Assembly (NCBI RefSeq): GCF_001625215.2
Contig: NC_030381.2
Span: 5,853,131 to 5,917,130 of the forward strand
Reading direction: 5' to 3'
Length of the DNA stretch: 64,000 nt
From: Daucus carota subsp. sativus
Lineage: Eukaryota; Streptophyta; Magnoliopsida; Apiales; Apiaceae
Under the pieces are notes generated by a model. The model was given only the letters and a program-made list of their open reading frames with translations, did not search any database and had not been told where the DNA came from. Below, piece after piece: positions 30,430 through 46,093 of this stretch (within the stretch, counting starts at the first letter, position 1; each line of letters starts with the position of its first letter). The position numbers were made by a program, and so were the translations under genes.

Positions 30430-30954
30430 TTGTAGCATCGGTTGTATAATGGCACGGTGGCAAAATAATGGAGTTAACAAGAGTCGTCGAAAGCAGGTGT
30501 GTTGTCTGAGAAAACCGATGTCCTAGCGATTTAACAAACACATGTGTATTATAGAGTCTGGAACAATTATTTTTATTATTTTTTCTAACAACTTCTCTAT
30601 ACACGAAGCTAATATTGAACCTTATTACTATATGATGAATAGATAAATGAGAGGCATGTGAATCGAACATGGTTCAAAGACGAAGATCAACGCATGAGTA
30701 CTCATGAATTGTGGAACATCACATGCAGGTGACATTTTTTATGTACAGAGTCAATGCGTAGCCCTTAAAATAGAAAGAAAGCTAGGGAGGATACTTATTG
30801 AGCATCACCAAGTTGTTTGCTGCAGATGATATATGCAAGTAGGGTTGTTAGATATATTTAACGAGGAGAAAGCAACTTACCTACCGATTTCCATTTTTTA
30901 GTGCAGATGCACCTTCCTGCTTTCCTTCTTGGATATCCGTCACATTAATCCATA
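30430..30954. other. Intergenic stretch
   Basis: No recognised gene or repeat. Confidence 0.4.
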
Positions 30955-31487
30955 CTAGCCTTTAACCCGTGCGAAGCACGGGCGGATATACAACTCGTAA
31001 TTTATTATTTATAATTTAAATTTTAATATTGTTTTAGTAGTATTTTAGTATTAATGAATTGAATTTTAATTAAATTATATTAACTAACTAATTATATTTT
31101 CTCGAAAAAATTCAGCTTTTATAATTTATTATCTATTTATAAATATTTTGTTGTTATTAATATGTGGATACTATATTTGTCGTGTAACGGATTAGAGTTA
31201 AAAAGAGTTATACGAAGGATCTTGTTTTAAAAAAAAGGTATTCAAAATTGGATATTTATAACTTTATTTTAACATCATTATATTTTTTTTCTGAAATATT
31301 ATATGATGATATATTATGATGAGTGTTTTTAGTATATGAAACTGTTTAACAGTGTATGCGCATGTTATAGAATTCTAGTTTCCGTGGGAGAGTGCCAAAT
31401 AAAAAAACATAACTAAGACATGACCATACCAAAATTTTGTACGACTACAAATTATACTCATGTTGGCTTATTATAGTATAGTATAGA
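30955..31487 (-). mobile_element. Non-autonomous Helitron (about 533 bp)
   Basis: Read on the minus strand it starts with TCTATACTATACTATAA and ends with a hairpin CCCGTGCTTCGCACGGG, then TTAAAGG and CTAG. It lies between A and T, the Helitron target. There are no terminal inverted repeats and no target duplication, as expected of the class. Confidence 0.82.
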
Positions 31488-31579
31488 TGTTCGAGTGCCG
31501 TCTAGTTGAGCTTATGACTTATGATTTAACGAGCTTATAACTTATACTTAACGTGATTTATGAATTTATTTAGACTTAA

Positions 31580-31928
31580 TATAATATATTGTCTCTTTTT
31601 TTGGAGTGGTTGGTTTGTCTTTTCTTTTGGAGTGTTTCGTGATGTTTTTATCTAGTTATGTTTAGATTTGTTCTATGTTAAATATATGTTAAATCTGAGC
31701 CCTTTTTGGGGATACTGGTGCAATTTGGATAGCTGGTTAATTTTTGAGTTCATTTTTAACCGTAAGAATTTTTAAATTTCATGTGTTAAACAATCAGGAA
31801 ACAAAACATCTAATTGTTTTTAGTATGTTTTTTGTTTTCCAACCTGGTTGTATAAAAAGTTGGTTATTTGTCCCGATTGTTTTATTCTGATTAATGAAAG
31901 TGTTTTCTTTTCTGGCAAAAAAAAAAAC
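31580..31928 (+). mobile_element. Short 3' end of an L1-type LINE with A tail
   Basis: The sequence ends in ATTAATGAAAGTGTTTTC, TTTCTGGC and 12 A residues (31917-31928), the usual 3' end of plant L1 elements. The left limit is uncertain and no reverse transcriptase is present. Confidence 0.5.
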
Positions 31929-31929
31929 A

Positions 31930-32165
31930 TGATATGCTGTAAAACTGGGAGTTTAAGATATTTATTTGGTAAATTTTGACTCCTGATTTATGAGTTATTA
32001 AAAATATAATAATAAAGAATAAAATGATTTATGAGTAATTTATGTTTTAAGAACAAGTTTTATAAAAAAGAAATAAAAAATTAATTTACTGAAAAATTAT
32101 CTCAAACTAACTTATGACTTATTTCTAACTTTAAGGTGACTACAGATTTATTACAAAAGTATATA
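31930..32165. repeat. Dispersed repeat, copy 2 of 2
   Basis: Shares a long series of blocks with 2870-3160 (GGAGTTTAAGATAT, AAAAAATTAATTTAC, TATCTCAAA, GACTTATTTCTAACTTTAAG). Ends not defined. Confidence 0.35.
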
Positions 32166-32655
32166 TATATTTTATTAATTTAAATCAAAAATGACTTAAG
32201 ATCCTAAATTTAAACCCAGATAAATAAATAGACTCTCAATCAATTGAAAGTAAATAATTTTATTTAAACAATGAGTCGATTTCTTAACAAACACATGTTA
32301 TGTAGAATTATAATATAGGGTTATGTTCAAGAGAGAACCATTAGAGAGAGAACCCTTACTTTATGTTTAATATTTGTAGGGTTTTGCAGCAGAACTTAAA
32401 TATTACTTAGGGTTCTACTGTAGAACTCCACATAAAAAAATGTCAATATTTATGTATTATATTTTAAAATTATTTTTGAACACACACAACGATGAAAAAA
32501 CATGAAAAAAATATGTATTTAGATTTAGAGATCTTAAAAATCTATTTAAAATTTAAGATTCCGCAGCATAATATTAGTGGTTCAATGGTTATATTTTAAG
32601 AATTGTTTTTCTCTTGAGGCGCGCAGTACTAAAAATTTCTTCTTTAATCCTGAAA

Positions 32656-34918
32656 CTAGCATAAAAGCCCGTGCGAGGCACGGGCCTCTAGTTTTCGCTG
32701 TATTTTAAATAATATTTATGTGTCAACTGTTATCATATTATTTCGAGCATAATTATTATGTTTTATTTTTTGAAAAAAATATGTAAATATAAAACGTAAT
32801 GTTTGCAACCTAATAGTATTAATAGTAATAAGTACTATATTTTAAAAAAAAAAAATATGGATCGAAAATTACATTTGGCCTGATTTTTCAATATTCAAAT
32901 CATTAGGATAAAGAAGCTATTACCATATTATCAACATGTTCAAAATTATATTTAAAATTAATACTAAAATTTTTAGATTTTCACGTTGTTTTACATGTAT
33001 TTCTTCTTTTTTGAACGTACGTTTGTGTAATAATTAAGTGATACATGATGGGGCAGATCATTAACACATTTTTTTTAGCATATGTTGCACACACTTTGTA
33101 TAAATAAAAATTGAAGCATATGTTGTAGGTAAAAAGACCGGTACCTTATTTTATTATAAAAGCATCAATTGAACTACTAACCTTATAATTGTACCCATAA
33201 AGATTCTGACGCCTTTGATGTGTCTTACCGTTTTAATTTTCATATCAATTATATAGTATTTCAATGTCTTAATTTTTTATTGTTAATTTGAAATATTAGA
33301 TGATTATTATTTTGATACAGTATGTTATAATATTGTCTCGTTATAAAATTTTAATTTACATCGTTAGTTTTTTTGAGTTTGTTGATTGAGTCTTGTAATG
33401 ATTTTTCATGTAATTGTTGTAAACCAGATCTCAAAATGATTTTCTGGAATTTTAAATAGCAAAAAGAGAGTAGATATGAGTTAGGCCCCATGAATCTCAT
33501 AAAAACATGAAATATTTAGTTTAATTAGTCGTGTGATTACATTTTTAACTTTGTGCAAACTCATATTCTTAAATATATATTTTGATGCTCGTATTTTCTT
33601 AAGAGTGAGCAACGTAGTATATCATGTTCAGTTGTTAAAGATCAAAGCAGGTATTCAATATTCTAGATGATGAAAAAACTATTCTTGATCTAGTCCCATT
33701 TAGTAGAATATTAGTTTTCATCATATCGCGTTGGATTATCCGGTTCAGAATTAATTATATTTTTCAGTTTAATTTGTAAATGATCAATAAATTTAATTGT
33801 AGTATGAATCATTTTATTTACTTGGTATGTTATATATTGATTGATGGCATATTAATATTATAGTTTTAAGACCTTAATTAATATATATAACTTATTTCTC
33901 TGTGTTATTTTATTTTAACCAAGTAAAATTTCTAACTCAATTCTTTTTAGTAGGTCTCATAAACGTTTTTATTATTATTTGGTTGACTTTTGATTAACAA
34001 TATAGACTTTCTCTAAATTCACCTTTATATCACAAGTTAGAATATTTCAAATTCATATATCATCAAAAATTACATCATTTAGATATATTTTCTAACACTA
34101 AATTTGATGTCTTTGTCACTATTCTTATATCTATAATTTTTTTAAAGAGAAAATTTATTTACATGTCGAATTCTGAATTCATAAATAAGAATATTTTTTC
34201 GGTTACCTTATTTCGTGTTATCCAAAATATTGTAATCTCTTTATAAATCACTTATTATAATAAAAAAAAATTAATATGACATAGTCCATGTTGAAAGTCT
34301 ATCCATTTTTCCTTTCAAAGGTGCTCACCGAAATCTTAATTTTTGTGTTTATTCCTCACATTCAAGACTTAAAGTTTCTATAATATTGTATTGGTACTCA
34401 TTTAGATTATTAAATTAGATTTAAATTTGTTCATTTTTATTCGAATATAAATTATATCTATTTTTAGAAATCTAAATCGTGTTCGAACCCGATTATTTAG
34501 ATTCTTATTCAATTTTAAATTTATCTACGTAAATAATTAACTTATAGATATTAATCTATCATGTAAACAATATATGAGACTTTTTTTTTTTTTGAAATTG
34601 AACAATATATGAGACTTAAGTGAAATAATAACTTAATCTCAAATAAATAGGCTATTGATGAAAAGAATATAAATGCAACTGTCTTAATGTATGTGTTTGA
34701 TGCATTTCAATAAAAAATTAAATGTTTGTGTAGCTCAAATGGTTTGAGTGGTGTATTTGAATTGGAGAGGTCTTGAGTTCGAGTCTTATAATAACATTTT
34801 TTATGTATATGAGAAAGAGTTAGGTTCGGAGTTAGGCTCGGGTTCGGAGCTAGGTAATTTATTTGCTCAGGAGGGAGGTTTGACACTAACCTGTTGGGCT
34901 ATTATATATATAAGTAGA
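32656..34918 (-). mobile_element. Probable non-autonomous Helitron (about 2.26 kb)
   Basis: On the minus strand the right end is TCTACTTATATATATAATAGC and the left end is a hairpin GCCCGTGCCTCGCACGGGC followed by TTTTATG and CTAG, with T beyond. The 3' end is clear; the 5' end is proposed from its likeness to known Helitron starts. No Rep-helicase coding sequence was seen. A SINE-like sequence lies within it. Confidence 0.65.
34731..34785 (+). repeat. tRNA-derived SINE-like sequence with Pol III boxes
   Basis: TAGCTCAAATGG resembles box A and GAGTTCGAGTC box B, 44 bases apart, the spacing found in tRNA genes. No cloverleaf can be closed around them, so a SINE head is the better reading. Body and tail limits are unclear. 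Confidence 0.5.
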
Positions 34919-35544
34919 TAATTAGATATGATAAAGCCTGCTGATAAATATATGTGCATGGCTGTGACTTGCAAGCAAAAGTAAAGCATACATTCCCTTT
35001 CTAAATGATCAACTTTAGCTTTATAACACTATGCGCAGATTAAAAAGGGCATGACAAACATCTATTTATTTACTAATAAAATCATGTAACTCTTCCTTAG
35101 CAGCAATGTTTGCTTGCTTTAGACATTTTGGTGGTAGGTTTTCCATTGCAGCAAGCTCTGTTCTTCACTCTTCACACTATGCTTCTTAAAGATCATTAAT
35201 TAATATATTATGTTCCAAAAATTCTTTGATTATTAAAAAATCCTGATTTATTAAAAGATTCCCGATTAATCTTTATAAAATATTTCATCGATTATCGATT
35301 ATGCTTTTATTCGATTGAAAATCTCCGATTTATCAAAAAAAATCTGATAAATCATAAATCGGGAGATCAACCGATTAGTTTCGATATGTAATATCCATGC
35401 TTAATATATGTAATAAAGGAGATTCATTGTATCAAATTGCTGGTAAAGTATTGTAAATAAACAGGAGAAGCTATGATTCCTATGGGTGTCTTGAAAAGAT
35501 AAAACAAAACCAATGTAATTATTGTTAAAGTATAAGATCCATCA
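34919..35544. other. Intergenic stretch
   Basis: No recognised gene. AT-rich words such as GATTATCGATTATGC around 35290 are locally palindromic but without a family. Confidence 0.4.
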
Positions 35545-35851
35545 TGTCAAGGAACCAGTTACTCTAAAACCTCAAGGTGTTAGAGAATGGCCCTTTCCAG
35601 GATCTTATATTCTAACAATCCCCCTCACTCGAGAGCCCATTTATGGGTCGAAGAGTGGATCACGGGCGCTCATCTTTGGAGCATTAATTTGCCATTCGTG
35701 CCACGATAAATTGTGAGAATATTGGGGGTGGTAGAGGCTCGAACCCGAGACCTCCTGCCAAACCTGGCTCTGATACCATGTCAAGGAACCAGTTACTCTA
35801 AAACCTCAAGGTGTTAGAGAATGGCCCTTTCCAGGATCTTATATTCTAACA
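35545..35851 (-). mobile_element. TRIM (LTR-derived miniature), 307 bp, identical LTRs
   Basis: Two identical 73-bp direct repeats (35545-35617, 35779-35851), each TG...CA, flank 161 bp without coding capacity. On the plus strand AAACCTGGCTCTGATACCA stands directly before the right LTR; it equals the 3' end of plant initiator methionine tRNA as I recall it, so on the minus strand it is a perfect primer-binding site. A purine tract stands beside the other LTR. Same family as 17915-18093. Identical LTRs suggest a recent origin, yet the flanks CATCA and ATTAT do not form a target duplication. It depends on other elements for movement. Confidence 0.85.
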
Positions 35852-37124
35852 ATTATGGCAGAGTAGACTTTGTATAAATAGAAGATAATACCACTTTCGA
35901 CTCATCAATCATCATGCAATGCTTTGCATTATGAAAAATTCTATACTCACAAATTTCAAGCCGCACAGATCATGTTTTTGTACTTGGAGTTGAGACACTG
36001 AATGATTGCAAAATGTAAAATTGTTGCAAGATAAAGTGAGCATTTTCAGAATTTAGTGAAGTGCACTACACATCTTGACCATTGGATTTGCAAGTGACCT
36101 TCTAGCCGCCCATACCAACCATGGTATATCTGTTTTTCGGGATTGCTGGAAATTTTATCTGAGAATTCAAAACTTGTCAAATATTATAAACTCTGAAATA
36201 CAAGAATGCTGAGTTTGTTAGATAAAGCAAAATACCCAGAAGGTATAACAAAATTTTATAATCAGAATTTTGTGTTTTTCAAAAAATAAAGTACTCTGCG
36301 TGTATGTATACAATAAAGCAAAAGCAAGTGAATCATTCTCAAGATAATAACCGAGCCCTGGCTTGTAGTACTTTCTAGCTTCATTTCATCATAAATGTAC
36401 TGTTGCAGATTGAGGATAGACTTAGGATCATAGTTGCCACCGTGATTTCATCACCCTAATTCACTAAATCATTATAATATGAGATTAACTAAGATACTTG
36501 CCAGCGTGATCCCGTCACACTAATCCACTGAATTATTGCAACTCAAATACAGTTATGAGGTTTTATCCTCCGTCGTCCCGAATTATAAATTCAATTCTTA
36601 TTCAATTTAAACTCATTTAGAGATGAATATGTATGGGTCTCTCTGACCTCATTGTCACAAATTTTAGAAAAATGACCTCAAATATCTGTCGGATAAGATG
36701 GTCCCGACCTCCATTTTACAATCCAAAACATTCGTGCAACGTTTATACTCTTTTCCTTCTTAACGCTACATGGTTTTAGCGTTTTAAAACCCTAAACGTT
36801 ATTTCATGTAGTATTTTACTCTAAAACGCCAGATCATGTTATGTTTTGTAGTTGTTTTCGGACCCAAACTCAACACAGTCGTTAGATTATCAGATATTAA
36901 TAAATAATAATTTGAAACATTTCTCACAACTTTATTATTTTGGACATTACTCGTAGATGTTGTGGCATCATGAATATTACTTATCAGTTATCAACTTGTA
37001 AGCTCAGAACTCAAACTCGTATCGCAAAAAAATGAATTGCAAAAGTTACGACACCTATCAACAATAAAATAAACTTGCGTTTGCATTACCTCACAATTTG
37101 TCATACTCAAGACATCACAGTGTC
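35852..37124. other. Upstream region of BBE-like copy 4
   Basis: No gene seen. Around 36440-36550 two similar sentences (TAGTTGCCACCGTGATTTCATCACCCTAATTCACT and GCCAGCGTGATCCCGTCACACTAATCCACT, in part) form a diverged short repeat. The promoter of the next gene lies at the right end. Confidence 0.4.
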
Positions 37125-37132
37125 TATAAATA
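37125..37132 (+). promoter_or_regulatory. TATA box of BBE-like copy 4
   Basis: TATAAATA, 57 bases upstream of the ATG at 37182, in a typical position. Confidence 0.6.
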
Positions 37133-37178
37133 GCCACTATACCTTCATAACCTCGGAGCATAAGACAGAGACAAGTAA

Positions 37179-38804
<1,626 letters not shown>

Positions 38805-39197
38805 AAAAAGAACACTTCCACAGAATATCGACATCAAAAACCACTGGAATGTTCATATGTTAAGTTAATTGTGTTTGTATTTCTAAAGGAGTGATCAACT
38901 AGTATCCATATATTTAAGCTCTTGTATGTGGTGAGCCAGTAGTTTTTTTTTAATTTAATAAATAACTAGTTATTTATTAAAGGACACACCAATAAGGCAA
39001 GAAATTGCAGTATACTTCAAACCCCAAGCAGCATTCTGTTAAATACAAACATTTCCGGTCATTTATGTAAAACACATAATCTTCAATCTGACATATCATT
39101 CAATACAGAGTAACTATGTCACACTATTTCATTCATTCACAATGATAAGCACATATGAACCTGCTGAGAGAGATCCAAAGATGCACCAATCTTAGAC
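38805..39197. other. Convergent 3' flanks of BBE-like copy 4 and beta-tubulin
   Basis: Two genes converge here with 393 bp between stop codons. AATAAATAAC near 38958 and similar signals may serve polyadenylation. No other feature. Confidence 0.45.

Positions 39198-42805
<3,608 letters not shown>

Positions 42806-42854
<49 letters not shown>
42806..42854. repeat. 49-base homopolymer G run in the beta-tubulin leader
   Basis: An uninterrupted run of G on the plus strand, which is C in the messenger strand, ends nine bases upstream of the start codon, with a run of A between. Homopolymers of this length are rare in plant genes and often badly assembled. Confidence 0.9.
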
Positions 42855-42855
<1 letters not shown>

Positions 42856-43315
42856 GGTGATTTGAGGGAGAGGGGAATGGAGGAGAGGGAATAGAGGGAG
42901 GAGATGGTGGTGATGGTGATGATCAATTCAAGGTTGACAAGAGGAGTGTGATCGTATTATTCTTTGCATACTTTTCTTTATATACTTTTATCTATGCGGG
43001 TCATGAGCCGTCGCCTGTTCAGACTTTAGAGATTAGATTAGATTAATCGAGATTAATTGGATACTTAATTGAATAATTTGTTTTAGAGAAATTATAGAGA
43101 AAATATTTTTTTTCAATAGTGTTGTCTTACATTTTTGACTTACATGTGATATTAGTGAATCCCTCCGCCTATCATTTATTTACAATTTTTTCACCTGGCT
43201 TGACATGCATAGCATATGAAACATGATTTTATATTTTTTTTTGAAAATTTTCTTTTATGTACAAAGATTTAGATAATAATTTTTTATTATTAATATTAGT
43301 CTAATATTAAAATAT
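42855..43315. other. Upstream region of the beta-tubulin gene
   Basis: Contains a TATA-like GTATATAAAG on the minus strand near 42970-42985 and a purine-rich leader. No other gene is seen. Confidence 0.5.
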
Positions 43316-43505
43316 CGTTTTTTCTTGTGTGTGCCATGGGCACGCACTAAGCACATAATTTCATAAGTTTAAGAGATTTTGATTAGCTTTTGTATTTTAA
43401 TAATGATGGACCCTTGCAAATGCAATAATCACACCAATCAAAATTTTCTAAACATATAAAATTTCGCCCTTAGCATGTGTCCACGGCACACACTAGACGA
43501 ACTCT
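43316..43505. mobile_element. Palindromic Mutator-like MITE, copy B (about 190 bp)
   Basis: Ends CGTTTTTTCTTGTGTGTG and CACACACTAGACGAACTC are inverse. Flanks TTAAAATAT and TTAAATTAT agree at eight of nine positions, supporting a 9-bp target duplication. Interior matches copies A and C (GATTTTGATT, ATAATGATGGACCC, ACACCAATCAAAAT). Confidence 0.8.
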
Positions 43506-43906
43506 TAAATTATAAGAGTATCAAAAATGTAAGTAAGAAAAGATAATTTATTAAATTTACTTTAAATATTTATTTAATATTTACTTTACAGAATGATATG
43601 ATATATATGAAATTTGAAACAAAAATATTTTTAAGTAACTAAAAAGCCATCTGAAATGGGTTAAAGTAAATAAAATACAAAATAGTTATTGAGTTTCTTT
43701 TATTTTTATTCAAAAAACGGTATTTATATTCAGAAAAACAATTGTTCGTATTAGTTATTTAAGAAAAACAGGATTTGAAGGGTATAAAATCTTTTGTTTT
43801 CGACAGAAATGGTATAAAATCTTCAAAAAAATTGCTAAATCTGTCAACACTTGTCATTATATCGGTTGAAGTATGACACGTTAGTCACAAATTAATTTAA
43901 TTAATT
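43506..43906. other. Spacer between MITE copies B and C
   Basis: AT-rich, no recognised feature. Confidence 0.4.
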
Positions 43907-44098
43907 CGGTTTTTCTATGGTGTGCGTAGTGTGCCCATGTTAAGCGCGGAAAATTTTGTGCTTGGATCATTTTGATTGGCTCTTATCTCATGATAATGGT
44001 GGACCCCCTGCAAATACACCAACCACACCAATAAAAATCTCTCAAATACAAAAATTTCCGCGCTTAGCATGTGGACATGGCACATACTAGCCAAACCG
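43907..44098. mobile_element. Palindromic Mutator-like MITE, copy C (about 192 bp)
   Basis: CGGTTTTTCTATGGTGTGCG and CACATACTAGCCAAACCG are inverse ends. An exact 9-bp target duplication TAATTAATT lies at 43898-43906 and 44099-44107. This copy defines the family ends best. Confidence 0.9.
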
Positions 44099-45199
44099 TA
44101 ATTAATTTAACAATGACCATTAGGCCCATTTCGATGAAACCGGTTCTTGTGATCTACCCGCATTGATGGGATAACGCACTTTTTAGTTTAGCTGTCACGA
44201 ATTTTTCTAGAGAACTTGCATGTTTTAGTCAAATATCACGTTAAGAAAAAAAGAGACATGAGTATGGTTGTATTTCATTCAAATCATCAATATACTTATA
44301 GAATTATAAGAGTACTATACAAGTCTCTCAGCACCTATAAATATGTCTTGTAGGGTTTTGGATTATCTAAACACAACCTCTTGTCTCTCTCAATATCACA
44401 ACCCTATCTTTCTTTCGTGATTGTTCTCTTGCTCGATTTCTAACTCGGTGGTGCCGTTTTTCTGCAACGATAAGATAAGGCTGTTTATACAGTATTTAAA
44501 AAAAAAATAGAGGTTGTTGCAAGCAAAGGTAGTTATAAACCGCTATGTTGGAGTCGACAAATCCAAACACATGAAAGGAATATAGCCTTGACATGATATT
44601 GATGGATGATATAAATAAATTAACTGTTATTGGTATATGTTTGTTGGTTATTATTTTATTAGATTTGTTTTGTTCTTTGGACATGTTTGTTGTTGCTAAT
44701 TTTTATATGATTTATTTTGTATATATGAAAAAAAATTATTTATGCATTATCTATTTGCTCCTTTCAAACAACTTTTAAGTGAAGGTTGTTTATACAGTAT
44801 TAAAATATAAAATTTGTTACAAGCAAGGGTAGTTATAGACCGTTATTTTACGGATTTAAGTTATATGTTTTTGTGCACAATCAGTCCAAAAAAAACTAGA
44901 GTAAGATGACAATGTAAGAAGATGATTACTTTTCAAAAAAAAAAACAAATAAAATTAAGATTCGTCGTGTTTTAAATTGTTAATTACATGTATAAATTTA
45001 TTTTCAGTTTTCCACCATGAATTATAGTCCAATTTTACAATTTTATATATTAGTATTGGTATTATATCAAGATTTTTATAATATAAATTTATTTATCCTA
45101 CAAATATTAATTTTGAAACATTAATATACTTTTTATAGACAGCCATAAAATTATTTTTACCTACAAATATTAATATTGAATCATTAATATAATTTTTAT

Positions 45200-45230
45200 A
45201 CGCCGCCGCAACGCGCGGCTTCCCAACTAG
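45200..45230 (+). mobile_element. Helitron 3' terminus
   Basis: A GC-rich hairpin (GCCGC, loop, GCGGC) is followed by TTCCCAA and CTAG, with T beyond. The 5' end was not located; the AT-rich DNA to the left with a direct repeat (CTACAAATATTAAT at about 45098 and 45160) probably belongs to the element. Confidence 0.65.
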
Positions 45231-45582
45231 TTAATTTTAAAATAAAATAAAATTAAACGTTATTAGGTCAATTTGAATTTAAAATTTTCTCCTGATTCCA
45301 ATGGATCCGATTTTTTCTTTATATATATACACATCAAGCTTGAAAAGTTTAATATAACTGAAATTGATCTATATTAACTTGTAATTAGAGGGCACAACTC
45401 AGTTTTTTATTTTAACGAAAATCACCCATTTTAAATCGACTTTCATGTCTTTTGCTGAAATCGATTTAATCTAATTTTAGTGGCACGTGTTTAAACAAAA
45501 TTTCATGTATATTAAATTAAAATCGATTATTATATCAATTCAAAATTTTAAAATACTGACTTAGAATCACCAGTAAACGTTA

Positions 45583-45610
45583 CTCCCTCCGTCCCGTTAG
45601 GTTGGATAAA
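45583..45610. mobile_element. One end of a Stowaway MITE
   Basis: TA followed by CTCCCTCCGTCCCG marks a Stowaway end. No matching right end was found within the next 400 bp, so the element is truncated or diverged. Confidence 0.5.
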
Positions 45611-46093
45611 AAAATTGACATGTATTTTAAATTTCTGATAAATATAGTTTTATATTTTCTTTCAAATAATTTTTATTCTAAATAAAAATATAATATTTAA
45701 ATTTTTGTTAAAAAAATTTCAAAAATAAATTATTAAATTATTTTTTGTTCAATTTTAATAAAATGAAAATCATTTGTATTTACCGGATTTTGGTTCGATT
45801 CATTTACTTTGTCCTGTTGTTCACCCGAATCACCCCTATCGTTTCTACCCCGAAGAACTTAGGTCTAAAATATAACAATTCAAACTATTCACAACAAAAA
45901 TCTTGAAGATCAAGCTCAACGCATTCCATGCTATCTCCACGAAATGACCCCCCAGAATTTTGAGAAAACAAGCTGCATGCATGCATGATTGCATGGTCTC
46001 TTATGACCAATCTCAACGTAAGTCTTTCTATCACATTTTTCAGGCCATTTTTCAAGATTCTTGATCCCTTAAAAGTACAGGGCTAGCTAGATC

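Larger units (their letters stand above)
31488..32655. other. Region between two Helitrons
   Basis: Contains a LINE 3' end (31580-31928) and a dispersed repeat (31930-32165). Around 32320-32440 there is a GGTTATGTTCAAGAGAGAACC sequence with a partly inverted TAGGGTTCTACTGTAGAACTCC that I could not assign. Confidence 0.4.
44108..46093. other. Intergenic stretch with repeat fragments
   Basis: A promoter-like sequence with CTATAAATATG at about 44336 and a pyrimidine-rich continuation has no gene after it and may be an old LTR remnant, which I could not confirm. A block of about 65 bp (GTTGTTTATACAGTATT, ACAAGCAA, GGTAGTTATA) occurs at 44478-44545 and again at 44780-44850. A Helitron 3' end lies at 45200-45230 and one end of a Stowaway element at 45583. 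Confidence 0.45.

Noticed and set aside
34725-34800. Functional tRNA gene
   Set aside because: Box A and box B are present, but no acceptor stem or cloverleaf can be formed.
35755-35778. tRNA fragment gene before the right TRIM repeat
   Set aside because: The tRNA 3' end match is explained as the primer-binding site of the element on the opposite strand.
44280-44480. Complete LTR retroelement or solo LTR around a promoter-like CTATAAATATG sequence
   Set aside because: Clear LTR ends and a target duplication could not be found, so it is left as unassigned.
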